Shown: positions 48,058-58,601 of the stretch, one piece after another | Position numbering within the stretch: position 1 is the first letter of the stretch | Layout of the letters: the number at the start of each line of letters is the position of its first letter | NCBI RefSeq assembly: GCF_009663685.2 | Contig: NZ_RCOG02000032.1 | Coordinates: forward strand, 612,382 to 676,381 | Source: Cupriavidus sp. U2 | Lineage (GTDB): Bacteria; Pseudomonadota; Gammaproteobacteria; Burkholderiales; Burkholderiaceae | Length of the DNA: 64,000 bases | Direction: 5' to 3' | Translations under genes and position numbers: made by a program | Notes under the pieces: generated by a model | Databases searched by the model: none | The model's input: the letters and a program-made list of their open reading frames with translations, nothing else | Told to the model about the DNA's origin: nothing

Positions 48058-48930
48058 TCAGGCCACTGCATCGGCCGGCTGCTTTTGCAGCAGCGCCAGC
48101 AGCTGGGCAATTTCCGCACGCAGGCGGCGACGGTCGACGATCATGTCGATGGCCCCCTTCTGCAGCAGGAACTCGGCGCGCTGGAAGCCTTCCGGCAGCT
48201 TTTCGCGCACGGTCTGCTCGATCACGCGCGGGCCGGCAAAGCCGATCAGCGCCTTGGGCTCGGCGATCACCACATCGCCCAGGAACGCGAACGATGCCGA
48301 CACGCCACCCATGGTCGGGTCGGTCAGCACGCTGATGAACGGCAGTTTGGCGTTCGACAGCTGGTTCAGCATGGCCGTGGTCTTGGCCATCTGCATCAGC
48401 GACAGCAGGCTTTCCTGCATGCGCGCGCCGCCCGTGGCGGTCACGCAGATGAACGGCACCTTCTGCTCCAGCGCAGCCTGCGCGCCACGCGCAAAACGCT
48501 CGCCCACCACCGAGCCCATCGAACCGCCCATGAACTCGAACTCGAAGCAGGCCACGACCACCGGAATGGTGTGGATCGCACCGCCCATGACCACCATCGC
48601 GTCGGTCTCGCCGGTGTCATCCATGGCGGCCTTGATGCGGTCCGGGTACTTTTTCGTGTCCTTGAACTTCAGGGCGTCCACCGGCACGATTTCCTGGCCG
48701 ATCTCGAAGCGGCCTTCGGCGTCCAGCAGCTTGTCCAGGCGCTCGCGCGACCGGATGCGCATGTGGTGGTCGCACTTCGGGCAGACGTGCAGATTGGCTT
48801 CCACGTCGGTGCGGTACAGCGTCGACTCGCACGACGGGCACTTGACCCACAACCCTTCCGGAATGCCCTTGCGGGTGGACGGGTCGGTCTGTTGAATCTT
48901 GGGAGGCAGGAGTTTATCCAACCAGCTCAT
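48058..48930 (-). CDS. accD: Acetyl-CoA carboxylase carboxyltransferase subunit beta
   Basis: AccD with AccA transfers CO2 from biotin to acetyl-CoA, making malonyl-CoA. The 290-residue protein has the N-terminal zinc ribbon C31, C34, C50, C53 and the carboxyltransferase domain with GGARMQES and [12 protein letters not shown]. It lies between trpA and folC. The gap to trpA (215 bases) shows no gene. Confidence 0.97.
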   Translation of the reverse strand: MSWLDKLLPPKIQQTDPSTRKGIPEGLWVKCPSCESTLYRTDVEANLHVCPKCDHHMRIRSRERLDKLLDAEGRFEIGQEIVPVDALKFKDTKKYPDRIKAAMDDTGETDAMVVMGGAIHTIPVVVACFEFEFMGGSMGSVVGERFARGAQAALEQKVPFICVTATGGARMQESLLSLMQMAKTTAMLNQLSNAKLPFISVLTDPTMGGVSASFAFLGDVVIAEPKALIGFAGPRVIEQTVREKLPEGFQRAEFLLQKGAIDMIVDRRRLRAEIAQLLALLQKQPADAVA

Positions 48931-49145
48931 GAAAGCTCCTTTCGGATAACTGCCGCCCGCGCATCAACGCCCCGTTTTCAGGGGCGGACACAGGGACGGC
49001 AGGGAATCAGGCCGCGAATTTACCACGCCCGGCACATCTCGCCTAAGCAAAACGCGCCGATTGTGCCGCTTAAGTCTCAAACGGCCGCAATCGGCGACGT
49101 TTTTTGCTGCGCGTTTCCGGCAATCGTCACGCTTTGGACACCTTT

Positions 49146-49943
49146 TCAGGCGTCCAGTGCCTGGCGGATGTCGGCGATAAATGCACGCAGGGCTTCCACG
49201 GCCTGGTCGCGCGGTGCATCTTCGAGCAGCTGCACCAGGCGGCTGCCGATCACCACGGCGTCCGCCACGCTGCCGATCGCGCGCGCCGTTTGCGCATCGC
49301 GAATGCCAAAGCCCACGCCCACCGGCAGGTTGGCGTGCTGTTTGATCAACGGCAGGCGCGCGGCCACGCTGTCGAGGTCCAGCGTGGCCGAACCGGTTAC
49401 GCCCTTGAGCGACACGTAATAGAGATAGCCGCTGGCCACCCTGGCCACGGCGGCAATGCGGTCGTCGGTGGACGTCGGCGCCAGCAGGAAGATCGGATCC
49501 ATCTGGTTGGCACGCATCAGGCCGGCAAACGACTCGCACTCCTCCGGTGGGTAGTCCACCACGAGCACGCCGTCCACGCCGGCAGCCGAGGCGGCCCTGG
49601 CGAATGTTTCCTCGCCCATGCGTTCGATCGGGTTCGCATAGCCCATCAGCACCACGGGCGTGGTGTCGTTGGTCTGGCGGAATTCCTTGACCCAGGCCAG
49701 CACCTGCGTCAGCGAGACGCCTTGCGCCAGCGCGCGCTCCGAGGCGCGCTGGATGACCGGTCCGTCCGCCATCGGGTCGGAAAACGGCACGCCAAGCTCG
49801 ATCACGTCGGCGCCACCTGCCACCAGCGCGTGCATCAGCGGCACGGTCAGCGCGGGCGCCGGGTCGCCGGCGGTAATGAACGGAATCAGGCCCTTCTTCT
49901 GCTGCGCGGCCAGTGCCGCGAAAGTCTTCTGGATACGGGACAT
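49146..49943 (-). CDS. trpA: Tryptophan synthase alpha chain
   Basis: TrpA cleaves indole-3-glycerol phosphate and channels indole to TrpB. The 265-residue protein has the family motif [16 protein letters not shown] with the catalytic Glu/Asp pair (in VIELGVPF and SDPMADG). Start MSRIQKTF was chosen by similarity to known TrpA; an ATG four codons upstream (49955) is possible and neither has a good ribosome site. It follows the methyltransferase gene by 5 to 17 bases, depending on start, instead of following trpB directly. Confidence 0.96.
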   Translation of the reverse strand: MSRIQKTFAALAAQQKKGLIPFITAGDPAPALTVPLMHALVAGGADVIELGVPFSDPMADGPVIQRASERALAQGVSLTQVLAWVKEFRQTNDTTPVVLMGYANPIERMGEETFARAASAAGVDGVLVVDYPPEECESFAGLMRANQMDPIFLLAPTSTDDRIAAVARVASGYLYYVSLKGVTGSATLDLDSVAARLPLIKQHANLPVGVGFGIRDAQTARAIGSVADAVVIGSRLVQLLEDAPRDQAVEALRAFIADIRQALDA

Positions 49944-49960
49944 GTCGTTGACCATCGGAA

Positions 49961-50908
49961 TCAGATAAGGCGCTGCACCGGCGATGCCACGTCATTGGCA
50001 TCGTCGTTGGCAGCGGCCGGGGTCGTTTCGGTGCCCGCGGGCAGGCCGTCAGCCACGCTGTCGGGCTGGATCGGCGCGTACACGGGCTGCGCGGCCCTCA
50101 CGCGATCGCGCACCAGCGAGGCATATTGCGGATTCATCTCGAAGCCGACAAAGCGCCGGCCGTGGCGCACGCAGGCCACCGCCGTGGTGCCGCTGCCCGT
50201 GAACGGGTCCAGCACCACGCCGCCCGGCGGGCAGCTCGACAGCACCATGCGTTCGACGATCTCCAGCGGTTTCTGCGTGGGGTGATCGGCCCGCTCGGGG
50301 TCCTGCCGGTGGATGCGCGGCACGCTCCACAGGTCCTTCGGGTTGTAGCCCACCTCGAGCCACTTCTTGCCTTCGAAACGCGGCCGGCTGCGGGCCTTCT
50401 TGGTCTCGGCATCGTACGGAATGCGCACCGGATCGAGGTCGAAGTAGTAGTCGCGCTGGCGGGCAAAGAAGCCGATATTGTCATGCACCGACGAGAACTT
50501 GCGCGTGGTGCCGCCCATGCTCGGCACGCGGCGATCCCAGATGATCTCGTTGATCATCGTCAGCCGCTTCTTGAGCATCACGAACAGCTCGGGCGAGTAC
50601 TGCCACGTGCAGAACAGGTACAGGGTGCCCTTGGGGGCCAGCTTGGGGATGATGGCATCCATCCAGCGTTCGGACCATTCCAGGTAGGCGTCGCCCGACA
50701 GCAGGTCGGAATCGTTGCCATAGTCCTTGCCCAGGCCATAGGGCGGATCGGCGACGATCAGGTCGACCGATCCGTCCGCGATGCGCTGGATGCCCTCAAG
50801 CGCGTCTTCCTGGTACAGGCGGACGGCTTCGGTGTCGAGGATGTCGAACGGCGCCGCGGCGCCGCCCTCTTCCGCCTGGGGCGTGGTATCGGGGGGCAGC
50901 GCACGCAT
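49961..50908 (-). CDS. Orphan DNA methyltransferase, beta class, inside the trp operon
   Basis: A 315-residue site-specific DNA methyltransferase. Motif IV is [10 protein letters not shown] at 54-63, HPTQKP is at 209-214 and the SAM-binding motif I is DPFTGSG at 234-240. Catalytic motif before SAM motif, with DPPY, marks the beta class, mostly adenine-N6 enzymes such as CcrM and HinfI. No restriction gene is nearby. Its ATG overlaps the trpB stop by one base (TAATG), and trpA follows closely, so it is made with tryptophan synthase. From memory, relatives in Ralstonia and Burkholderia occupy the same place and methylate GTWWAC; I could not check that. The last 35 residues are low-complexity. 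Confidence 0.93.
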   Translation of the reverse strand: MRALPPDTTPQAEEGGAAAPFDILDTEAVRLYQEDALEGIQRIADGSVDLIVADPPYGLGKDYGNDSDLLSGDAYLEWSERWMDAIIPKLAPKGTLYLFCTWQYSPELFVMLKKRLTMINEIIWDRRVPSMGGTTRKFSSVHDNIGFFARQRDYYFDLDPVRIPYDAETKKARSRPRFEGKKWLEVGYNPKDLWSVPRIHRQDPERADHPTQKPLEIVERMVLSSCPPGGVVLDPFTGSGTTAVACVRHGRRFVGFEMNPQYASLVRDRVRAAQPVYAPIQPDSVADGLPAGTETTPAAANDDANDVASPVQRLI

Positions 50909-52101
50909 TACAGCTTCAACCCCGCACGTTCTGCCACGGTGTGCATGTCCTTGTCGCCTCGGCCGGACAGGTTCACGAGCAGCAGCTTGTCCTTGGGCAG
51001 CGTCGGCGCCAGCTTGCACGCGTACGCGATGGCATGGCTCGATTCCAGCGCCGGGATGATGCCTTCGATGCGGCAGCAGTCGTGGAACGCCTTCAATGCC
51101 TCGTCATCGGTGATCGGCACATACTGCGCGCGGCCGATGTCCTTGAGCCACGCGTGTTCCGGGCCCACGCCCGGATAGTCCAGGCCGGCCGACACCGAAT
51201 GGGTCTCGATGATCTGGCCGTTCTCGTCCTGCAGCAGGTAGGTACGATTGCCGTGCAGCACGCCCGGCGACCCGCCGGTCAGCGATGCCGCGTGGCGGCC
51301 CGTGTCCAGGCCGTCGCCGGCCGCTTCCACGCCGATCAGCCGCACGTCCTTGTGCTCGATGTACGGGTAGAAAATACCCATGGCGTTCGAGCCGCCCCCC
51401 ACGCAGGCGATCACGGCGTCCGGCTGGCGGCCGGTCAGTTCGGGCATCTGCACCTTCGACTCCTCGCCGATCACGCACTGGAAGTCGCGCACCATCATCG
51501 GATACGGGTGCGGGCCGGCTACCGTGCCGATGATGTAGAACGTGGTCTCGACGTTGGTCACCCAGTCGCGCATGGCCTCGTTGAGCGCGTCCTTGAGCGT
51601 CTTCGAACCGCTTTCCACCGGCACCACCGTGGCGCCCAGCAGCTTCATGCGATAGACGTTGGCCGCCTGGCGGCGCACGTCTTCCAAGCCCATGTACACC
51701 ACGCACTCCATGCCGAAGCGCGCGGCGATGGTCGCCGTGGCCACGCCGTGCTGGCCGGCGCCGGTCTCGGCAATCACGCGCTTCTTGCCCATGCGCCTGG
51801 CCAGCAGCGCCTGGCCGATCACGTTGTTGATCTTGTGGGCGCCGGTGTGGTTCAGGTCTTCGCGCTTGAAGAACAGCTGGGCGCCGCCGAGCGTCTCGCT
51901 CCAACGCTGTGCGTGGTAGATCGGCGACGGGCGGCCGACAAAGTGCTTCAGCTCGCGCTGGAATTCGGCGTTGAAGTTCGCGTCCTGCTGGTAGTGCGCA
52001 TAGGCGTCGCGCAACTCGTCCAGCGCGTGGACCAACGTTTCGGAAACGAAGCTACCGCCATAGGGGCCGAAATGGCCTCGGGAATCGGGCAAGTCGTACA
52101 T
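50908..52101 (-). CDS. trpB: Tryptophan synthase beta chain
   Basis: TrpB condenses indole with serine using pyridoxal phosphate. The 397-residue protein has the cofactor lysine K90 in GAHKINN and the phosphate-binding loop [10 protein letters not shown] in the middle. It starts [18 protein letters not shown], the family N-terminus; an upstream ATG at 52149 was rejected. trpF lies 119 bases upstream and the methyltransferase overlaps its stop codon. Confidence 0.97.
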   Translation of the reverse strand: MYDLPDSRGHFGPYGGSFVSETLVHALDELRDAYAHYQQDANFNAEFQRELKHFVGRPSPIYHAQRWSETLGGAQLFFKREDLNHTGAHKINNVIGQALLARRMGKKRVIAETGAGQHGVATATIAARFGMECVVYMGLEDVRRQAANVYRMKLLGATVVPVESGSKTLKDALNEAMRDWVTNVETTFYIIGTVAGPHPYPMMVRDFQCVIGEESKVQMPELTGRQPDAVIACVGGGSNAMGIFYPYIEHKDVRLIGVEAAGDGLDTGRHAASLTGGSPGVLHGNRTYLLQDENGQIIETHSVSAGLDYPGVGPEHAWLKDIGRAQYVPITDDEALKAFHDCCRIEGIIPALESSHAIAYACKLAPTLPKDKLLLVNLSGRGDKDMHTVAERAGLKL

Positions 52102-52220
52102 GTCCAGGCTCTCAGGTGGCGCTTTGCGCACAATAGTGGCGAAGCGCATCAAATTCGGGATCGGCGATCGGCGCGACCGGGGGCAATCGGGGATGGCAGC
52201 GCAACAGTGCTGGCGTGGCG

Positions 52221-52943
52221 TTACTGGCCGGCCTGTCCTGCATCCGCCCTGCGCACGGCGCGCACGAACGCGGCAATGCGGGCGTGGTCCTTCACACCCT
52301 TCGACGCCTCCACGCCGCTGCTGACATCCACGGCATAGGGGCGCACGCGTTCAATCGCACCAGCGACGTTTTGCGCGTTCAACCCACCACTCAAAACGAT
52401 GCGAGGAGCGTCGCTTGCGGGCGGGCTGGTCGGAATGGGCGGAAGCCATTGAGCAGGAATCAGGGTCCAGTCGAAGACGTGGCCGCCACCGCCATAGCCT
52501 TCCACGAAGGCGTCGAGCAACAGGCCGGCGGCGTCACGGTATTGATCGGCGAATTCTACCAAATCAAGCCCCGGCTGGACACGGGCGGCACGCACATACG
52601 GCAGCCGGCAGCGGCGTGCGATCTCCGTGCATTGCTGCGGCGTTTCGTCGCCGTGGAACTGGAGTAGCGTCAGCGGCACACGCTCGGTGACATGCGCCAC
52701 TTCCTCGGCATCCGCGTTGACGAACAGGCCGGTCACGGTGACGAACGGCGGCACCTGTTCGGCCAGTTCGGCCGCGCGCGCCACATCCAGGAAACGCGGG
52801 CTCTTGTCGTAGAACACCAGGCCGATGGCATCGGCGCCGGCGTCAACGGCCGCGCGCACGTCCTCCGGACGCGTCAGTCCGCAAATCTTGATGCGGGTGC
52901 GGGGCGGCACGTGGCCGGATTCAGGCGCCATTGTCGGGACCAT
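52221..52943 (-). CDS. trpF: Phosphoribosylanthranilate isomerase
   Basis: TrpF isomerises phosphoribosylanthranilate in tryptophan synthesis. The 240-residue TIM barrel has [11 protein letters not shown] near the start with the catalytic cysteine, and [10 protein letters not shown] and [14 protein letters not shown] near the end. The start at 52943 has GGAG about 9 bases upstream; the ATG 12 bases later (52931) is an alternative. It overlaps the end of truA by 23 bases. Confidence 0.95.
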   Translation of the reverse strand: MVPTMAPESGHVPPRTRIKICGLTRPEDVRAAVDAGADAIGLVFYDKSPRFLDVARAAELAEQVPPFVTVTGLFVNADAEEVAHVTERVPLTLLQFHGDETPQQCTEIARRCRLPYVRAARVQPGLDLVEFADQYRDAAGLLLDAFVEGYGGGGHVFDWTLIPAQWLPPIPTSPPASDAPRIVLSGGLNAQNVAGAIERVRPYAVDVSSGVEASKGVKDHARIAAFVRAVRRADAGQAGQ

Positions 52944-53751
52944 CGGCAAATACTCCGTGGAAGAAGCTGGCGGACGCATCCGCTGCGGGTAGCTGGTACG
53001 GCTCAGGATACTTCACGTCGACCAGGTACAGCCCGTCGGGCATGAAAGTCGGGGCGGCCTTCTGCCGGTTGCGGCCTGCCAGCACCTCGGCCATCCACTC
53101 GGCCGGGTAACGCCCCCGCCCCACCGCCACCAGGCAGCCCATCAGGTTGCGCACCATATGGTGCAGGAACGCGCTGGCGCGGAAACGCAGGAACACCCAG
53201 TTGCCGTCGCCCCGGATCGTCACGTCGTACATCGTCTTGACCGGCGACTTGGCCTGGCACTCGGCCGCCCGGAACGCCGAGAAGTCATGCTCGCCCAGCA
53301 GGCAGGCGGCTGCCGCGCGCATGGCATCGACATCGAGCCGCTGGCCCGGCGGCAGCATCTGGTAGCCGGCGCGGCCGTGGATCATCGGCACGCGGTGCGG
53401 GCCTGTGTAGAGCGCGTAGTAATACATCCGCTCGTAGGCCAGGAAGCGCGCATGGAACCCGTCGTCGACCGGCTCCGCCCATTGCAGCGCGATGGACGGC
53501 GGCAGGAACGCGTTGACGCCGCGCACCCACGAGAACTTGTCACGGTCCAGCTCGGTATCGAGGTGGATAACCTGGCCCAGCGCATGCACGCCGGTATCGG
53601 TCCGCCCCGCCACCGTGGTCAGCAGGCGCGTTCCGGCAAAACGCTCGATGGCGTCTTCCAGGTGGTCCTGCACGGTGTTGCGGTGGGGCTGCGACTGCCA
53701 GCCGGAAAAGGCCGAACCGTCGTAGTGGAGTCCGATGGCGATGCGATTCAT
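52921..53751 (-). CDS. truA: tRNA pseudouridine(38-40) synthase
   Basis: TruA makes pseudouridine at positions 38-40 of the tRNA anticodon arm. The 276-residue protein has the catalytic D52 in [13 protein letters not shown] and the C-terminal [15 protein letters not shown] stretch. Start [18 protein letters not shown] matches the family. It overlaps trpF and is separated from fimV by a terminator. Confidence 0.96.
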   Translation of the reverse strand: MNRIAIGLHYDGSAFSGWQSQPHRNTVQDHLEDAIERFAGTRLLTTVAGRTDTGVHALGQVIHLDTELDRDKFSWVRGVNAFLPPSIALQWAEPVDDGFHARFLAYERMYYYALYTGPHRVPMIHGRAGYQMLPPGQRLDVDAMRAAAACLLGEHDFSAFRAAECQAKSPVKTMYDVTIRGDGNWVFLRFRASAFLHHMVRNLMGCLVAVGRGRYPAEWMAEVLAGRNRQKAAPTFMPDGLYLVDVKYPEPYQLPAADASASFFHGVFADGPDNGA

Positions 53752-53766
53752 GGATGTGGCGATGCC

Positions 53767-53805
53767 CAAAAACAAAATGCGCCGGAAGGGACGCTTCCGG
53801 CGCAT
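53767..53805 (-). terminator. Intrinsic terminator between fimV and truA
   Basis: On the minus strand ATGCGCCGGAAG pairs with CTTCCGGCGCAT (12 bp, 5-base loop), followed by TTTGTTTTTG. It lies about 90 bases after the fimV stop and just before truA, so truA-trpF-trpB and following genes probably start afresh after it. Confidence 0.88.
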
Positions 53806-53894
53806 CGCTTCGGGCTGCGGCATCCGTCTGAACGGCGTGCCGCAAACCCTGCATCATACCGGCCTTTGGGTCCAGACCCGCAGGCCAACCCGCA

Positions 53895-56729
53895 TCAGGC
53901 CACGTCGCGCAGGAGCGTGCGGGCTTCGGTCTGCAGCGGGTCTTCCGACTGCTCCACCACTTCCTGCAGCAGTTCGCGGGCACCTTCCTTGTCACCGATC
54001 TCGATGTAGGCGCGCGCCAGGTCGAGCTTGATCTGCATGTCGCGGCTGCCGTCCATGCCGGTGGCCGACAGCGTGCTGGCCGACACGCCATGCGTGGCGT
54101 CGCCATGGCCTTCGGACGTGACACGGGTCAGGTCGATCGGCTCGACCAGCTTGCCGTTCTGGAGCATCGTCGGCGCGGGCAGCGGCACGGTCGATTCCGT
54201 GAGCGTCGGCACCTCGAACGTGGCAGCCGGCTCGGCCGCCACGGCGGCACCGGGGTTGCCGGCGTTCAGGTCCAGCGACAGGCCGGACATGTCGAACTCC
54301 AGCGGACGCGAGCGCGTCGGCGTATCGAGCGCCGGCACCCCGCCTGCCGGCAGATCCAGGCCGGCGTCGTGGCTTTCGTCCAGCACGTCGTCCAGTCGCG
54401 CCACCGGTTCCGCAAGGTGATCGTTACCGAATACCAGCGAGGCCGACTCCGGTGCCACGATGGGCTCCCCCGGCGCGGGCGCCGGGAAGGCGTCCAGCGG
54501 CAGCGCCAGGTCCGGCATGGCCGGCGCCTGCGGTGCCTGCTGCATCGACTGGGCGGGGTCCTGCGTGCGCCACTGGTCGGCCACCGGCGTCGTCGTATCG
54601 GCTTCCGCCGTCACGTCGGGCGTCACCGACAGGTACAGCGCATTGCCCGGATCGAGCCTGCGACCCATTTCCGCGACCTGTTGCCAGTCCGCGCCTTGTC
54701 CGCCTACCTGGGCGAACATTTCTTCTGCGATCACTCGGAAACCTTCCACATCCTGACGAGTGTTGTAAATCTCCAGCAGCTTCAGGCGGATGGCCTGGCG
54801 CTCCGGATTCTGTTGCAACGCTTCGCGCAGGATTTCCTCGGCCTGCACGTCGCGTCCGTACGCGATGTACACCTCGGCCTCGGCAATCGGGTCGACCTCC
54901 GTCGCTTCGGGCGAGTTGTTGCCGATGCGGAAGTCGGCGCCGAACACGCTGTGCTGCGACGTGTCGACGCTCTGGCCACCGGCGGTGCCGAACAACGAGT
55001 GTCCGCCCGCCATGACCGTGCTTTCCTGGGACAGGATGCTGTCACCGAACCCGGTGTTTTCGCTCGCCTTCTGCTTCTGGCGGCGGCGATAGTACGCATA
55101 TCCGCCAAGCAACGCAACCAGCACACCAGCGCCCGGTAGCAACATCGGGTTGGCGAGCAGTTCGTCAAGGAACGACGGCTGGGGCACCGGCTGGATGACC
55201 GGCGGTTTCTTGTTCGCCACGGCCGGCGCCGAGGCGGCGGCTGCCGGTGCAGAAGCACCGGCTTGCGGGGCGGACGCCGCAGCGGCAGCTTGCGGTGCCG
55301 ACGCGGCAGCCGCGGCAGCCGCGGCCGGTGCGGGTTCCGGCGTGGCGGTGCTCGGGGCGTCCGCAGCCTTGGCCGGCTCGGCCGGCACCACGGTGGGCGC
55401 AGGCGCGGCAGCATCGGCGGCCTTGCCAGCCGCCGGCGCGGCCGATGCCGCAGCGGTGGCAGCGGCGGCCCCCGGGGCAGCCTTAGCGCCCTGGTTGTTC
55501 TGGTTGAGCTTGGCGATCTCCGAGTTCTTCAGCTCCATCAGGCGCTGCATGTCGGAGATGTTCTTCTCCAGATCGGCGACGCGCGATTCGGCGTCCTTCA
55601 GCTTGCGCTGGCTGGCCACTTCGGCTTCCGCCTTGGCCTGCGCGCCCTTCTCGGCCTTCGACAGCTTCAGCTCGTCACGCGGACCCGCGTTCGGCACCGT
55701 GGTGTCCTGCACACGCGCCGTCACGTTGCCCGACTGCTCGCGGCCCGAGCCCGCTTCCACCGACTTGGCGGCGGCGGCCGCGGCCAGGCGGCTGCGGTAA
55801 CTGTCGAAGCCCTGCGTACGCGCCACCACTTCGCGGCGCGCTTCGCGCGGGCTCACCGACTGGGCCTGCTGGGCGCTCGGCACCTTCAGCACGGCCCCGG
55901 ACTTGATCCGGTTGATGTTCCCGCCGATGAAGGCATTCGGGTTGTTGCGGTAGAGCGCGAGCAGCATCTGCTCCAGCGACACCGAGTCAACGCCCTGCGA
56001 GGCTTCGCCGGCGATGGCATACAGCGTATCGCCTTGCTGCACCGTGTAGCTGCCATGGGCGGCCGTGCCATCGGCCACGGCGGCCGGCGCGGCGGCGCGG
56101 CGCGGCTGACGGGCCGGGGCCGGCGCGGGGGCCGGAGCTGCCGTCGGCGCGGGGGCCGCAGCGGCAGGCGCATTGGCGACCGGGGCCGGAGCAGGCGACG
56201 GCGACGGCGACGGCGACACGTCGGGCGTGGCCGCCTGCACCACCGTGGTGGGCGAGAACGCCTGGTTCGACGGCTGGGCGCCAGCCGGATCCAGCAGGAA
56301 GGTATAGGCGCGCGTGATCTTGCCGCTGGACCAGCTCATGTCGACCAGGATGTCGACGAACGGTTCGCTGAGCGGCTGGTTGGACCGGACGGTGGCCACA
56401 TAGGTACCGTTCGGACGCTTCTGCACGTCGAGCTTCACGGTCGAAATGGCCGACAGATAGGTCAGCCCGGCGCGTGAATAGGCGGACGGCGCGGCCAGCT
56501 TGACGGCGAGGCTGTCAGCTTCCTCGGGCGTCACGCCGGTGATATCGATTTCAGCCTGGAGCGGCTGCCCCAGATTGGATTGAACCCTTAATTGTCCGAA
56601 CCCCGCGGCGTACGCGGCAGGCTGCGCAAGCAGCAGACCGGCAGCCGTGATGGCCAGCGTTGACCAGCGCTGACGGACAGTAGGCGCATCTTTCCGGCGA
56701 TGTAGGCTCACACTCACCTCGTGCTCCAT
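53895..56729 (-). CDS. fimV: FimV/HubP family polar inner-membrane hub protein
   Basis: FimV/HubP proteins mark the cell pole and organise type IV pili, twitching and chemosensory components. The 944-residue protein has a signal peptide (1-42), a FimV N-terminal domain (about 43-150), an Ala/Pro/Ser linker with SPSPSPSPAPAP, a LysM peptidoglycan-binding domain (226-284), a coiled coil (353-411), a long poly-Ala/Pro linker (415-510), one membrane segment (528-547) and a cytoplasmic part with tetratricopeptide-like repeats and the FimV C-terminal domain (about 895-944). Linkers are in-frame low-complexity coding sequence. It lies between asd and truA, the usual place in beta-proteobacteria. Confidence 0.93.
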   Translation of the reverse strand: MEHEVSVSLHRRKDAPTVRQRWSTLAITAAGLLLAQPAAYAAGFGQLRVQSNLGQPLQAEIDITGVTPEEADSLAVKLAAPSAYSRAGLTYLSAISTVKLDVQKRPNGTYVATVRSNQPLSEPFVDILVDMSWSSGKITRAYTFLLDPAGAQPSNQAFSPTTVVQAATPDVSPSPSPSPAPAPVANAPAAAAPAPTAAPAPAPAPARQPRRAAAPAAVADGTAAHGSYTVQQGDTLYAIAGEASQGVDSVSLEQMLLALYRNNPNAFIGGNINRIKSGAVLKVPSAQQAQSVSPREARREVVARTQGFDSYRSRLAAAAAAKSVEAGSGREQSGNVTARVQDTTVPNAGPRDELKLSKAEKGAQAKAEAEVASQRKLKDAESRVADLEKNISDMQRLMELKNSEIAKLNQNNQGAKAAPGAAAATAAASAAPAAGKAADAAAPAPTVVPAEPAKAADAPSTATPEPAPAAAAAAAASAPQAAAAASAPQAGASAPAAAASAPAVANKKPPVIQPVPQPSFLDELLANPMLLPGAGVLVALLGGYAYYRRRQKQKASENTGFGDSILSQESTVMAGGHSLFGTAGGQSVDTSQHSVFGADFRIGNNSPEATEVDPIAEAEVYIAYGRDVQAEEILREALQQNPERQAIRLKLLEIYNTRQDVEGFRVIAEEMFAQVGGQGADWQQVAEMGRRLDPGNALYLSVTPDVTAEADTTTPVADQWRTQDPAQSMQQAPQAPAMPDLALPLDAFPAPAPGEPIVAPESASLVFGNDHLAEPVARLDDVLDESHDAGLDLPAGGVPALDTPTRSRPLEFDMSGLSLDLNAGNPGAAVAAEPAATFEVPTLTESTVPLPAPTMLQNGKLVEPIDLTRVTSEGHGDATHGVSASTLSATGMDGSRDMQIKLDLARAYIEIGDKEGARELLQEVVEQSEDPLQTEARTLLRDVA

Positions 56730-57021
56730 TTATGGTTTTTAGTAGCAGAAATTAACCCGATCCCAACAAATGGCTGGCTGGCGGGCGACGAAACGGACAG
56801 GTCGACGCCTGCCCTGCTGCGCGCCCAATGTCGCTGCCATGCATCCCCGATGCATGGTGGCGATGACCCCGTGGCCAAGCGCATGCCGGCTGTATTGTGA
56901 CGCAAGCCTGCGAAAAAAAGCGTTCCGGATGCGACAACGCCGCGCAGAGGCGCGGCGTTGCTGGGAAAGCGACAGATTCTGTTGCCTCCCTGCAACGAAA
57001 GCGGGGAGGCAATCCGGGGGC
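56730..57021. promoter_or_regulatory. asd-fimV gap with stacked hairpins
   Basis: Right after the asd stop, TTGCCTCCC (56982-56990) can pair with GGGAGGCAA (57004-57012), and CAACGCCGCGC (56935-56945) with GCGCGGCGTTG (56950-56960). A T-run follows the second hairpin by about 15 bases on the minus strand, so it is not a standard terminator; a short competing stem (GCGTT with AACGC) would sit directly before that T-run. The rest presumably holds the fimV promoter. Confidence 0.5.
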
Positions 57022-58158
57022 TCAACCCTCGATCAGAATGCGCAGCATACGCCGCAGGGGCTCGGCGGCGCCCCACAGCAGCTGGTCACCCACGGTGAAG
57101 GCGGACAGGTACTCGCCGCCCATCTGCATCTTGCGCAGGCGGCCAACCGGAATCGTCAGCGTGCCCGTTACGGCGGCCGGCGTCAGATCCTTCATGCTGG
57201 CTTCGCGCGTGTTCGGCACGACCTTGGCCCACTGGTTGTTGGCGGCCAGCATGCCTTCGATCTCGTCCAGCGGCACATCGCGGCGCAGCTTGATCGTGAG
57301 CGCCTGCGAGTGGCAGCGCATCGCGCCAATCCGCACGCACAGGCCGTCCACGGCGATCGGGGTGGCGCCGGTGGCACCGACGAAGCCTTCGCCACGACCC
57401 AGGATCTTGTTGGTCTCGGCGCCGCCCTTCCATTCTTCCTTGGAAACGCCATTGCCCAGGTCCTTGTCGATCCAGGGAATCAGGTTGCCGGCCAGCGGCA
57501 CGCCAAACTGCTTGGTTTCGTCAGCCGACAGGCCGTGCTGGGTCGACAGGATCTGGCGGTCGATTTCCAGGATGGCCGATGCCGGGTTGTCCAGCAGCGG
57601 CTTGACCGCGGCGTTCAGCGTGCCGAACTGCGTCAGCAGCTCGCGCATGTGCTGGGCACCGCCGCCCGACGCGGCCTGGTACGTCATCGAGGTCATCCAC
57701 TCGATCAGGTCGTGCTCGAACAGGCCGCCCAGGCCCATCATCATGCAGCTGACCGTGCAGTTGCCGCCGATGAAGTTCTTCACGCCCTTGGCCAGCGCGT
57801 CCTTGATCACACCGAGGTTCACCGGATCCAGGACGATGATGGCGTCGTCCTTCATGCGCAGCGACGAGGCGGCGTCGATCCAGTAGCCGTTCCAGCCGGC
57901 GGCGCGCAGGCGCGGGAACACATCGTTCGTGTAGTCGCCGCCCTGGGCGGTGAGCACGACGTCGCACTTTTTCAGTGCTTCGATGTCGTTCGCATCTTTC
58001 AGCGTGGTTTCATTCCTGGCCATGGCCGGGGCCTTGCCGCCAGCGTTGGACGTGCTGAAGAAAACGGGCTCGATATGGTCGAAATCGCCCTCTTCCTGCA
58101 TGCGCTGCATCAGGACGCTGCCGACCATTCCTCGCCAACCGACGAGACCTACAATCAT
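57022..58158 (-). CDS. asd: Aspartate-semialdehyde dehydrogenase
   Basis: Asd reduces aspartyl phosphate to the semialdehyde, the branch point to lysine, diaminopimelate, threonine and methionine. The 378-residue protein has the NADP loop [11 protein letters not shown] at 4-14 and the catalytic C134 in [10 protein letters not shown], the gamma-proteobacterial type. It lies between leuB and fimV, with 443 bases of repeat-bearing DNA before it. Confidence 0.97.
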   Translation of the reverse strand: MIVGLVGWRGMVGSVLMQRMQEEGDFDHIEPVFFSTSNAGGKAPAMARNETTLKDANDIEALKKCDVVLTAQGGDYTNDVFPRLRAAGWNGYWIDAASSLRMKDDAIIVLDPVNLGVIKDALAKGVKNFIGGNCTVSCMMMGLGGLFEHDLIEWMTSMTYQAASGGGAQHMRELLTQFGTLNAAVKPLLDNPASAILEIDRQILSTQHGLSADETKQFGVPLAGNLIPWIDKDLGNGVSKEEWKGGAETNKILGRGEGFVGATGATPIAVDGLCVRIGAMRCHSQALTIKLRRDVPLDEIEGMLAANNQWAKVVPNTREASMKDLTPAAVTGTLTIPVGRLRKMQMGGEYLSAFTVGDQLLWGAAEPLRRMLRILIEG

Positions 58159-58601
58159 GACTTACCTCGGATGTGATGTGAACTTCCCCGCCATTTTCCT
58201 CGCCCGGCGTGGCTGCGCGGGGAAGACGGGCAGGCACGACGAACGATCTAGGGGATCGTTTTGGTAATGGTTTTAATCGTCGTTGCGGTCAGGCCGAGCG
58301 AATCCGCGCCGATCGTGCCGCGGATAGCGGTGCGAGCAGCGGAGGCAGTCAGAAGGGACTGGTGGAATCGGGCCATGACGGGAGAGTCTACACGAAATTG
58401 CGGCGCCGCCGCAGGGGAAATGCGGGGTGATTTGTTGCTCACCGGCGGTTCTCTCCCCTCTCCCACGTGTGGGAGAGGGGTCGGGGGACAGGGCAAGAGG
58501 CTAAAAATTGCGATTTCGCATCTTGCACCGCTTTTCCCCCACCCCCCGGCCCCTCTCCCGCCTTGCGGGAGAGGGGAGCCAAACCATGGGCAATGGATGC
58601 C
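58159..58601. other. leuB-asd gap carrying a pair of palindromic repeats
   Basis: These 443 bases hold two 12-bp-arm palindromes (58455-58480 and 58550-58576). A 42-codon open frame (58248-58376, minus) is also present but has no ribosome site and no recognised similarity. The asd promoter is presumably near the right edge of the small frame. Confidence 0.6.
58455..58576. repeat. REPIN-like repeat pair, copy 1
   Basis: Two palindromes: CCCCTCTCCCAC and GTGGGAGAGGGG with a 2-base centre (58455-58480), and CCCCTCTCCCGC and GCGGGAGAGGGG with a 3-base centre (58550-58576), 69 bases apart. The flanks TCGGGGG and CCCCCGG make the two halves roughly symmetric. A second pair with nearly the same sequence and spacing lies at 62228-62349. 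Single weaker relatives occur at about 18250 and 43537. Confidence 0.8.

Noticed and set aside
48965-48986. A CGCCCC/GGGGCG hairpin between trpA and accD as a terminator.
   Set aside because: Stem of 6 bp only and no T-run on the coding strand.
55200-56220. Ala/Pro repeat DNA in fimV as a mobile or regulatory repeat.
   Set aside because: It encodes the flexible linkers normal for FimV proteins and stays in frame throughout.
58248-58376. A 42-codon frame between leuB and asd beginning MARFHQSLLTASAARTA.
   Set aside because: No ribosome site, no recognised similarity, and Thr/Ile-rich low-complexity end. It could be real; conservation in relatives would decide.
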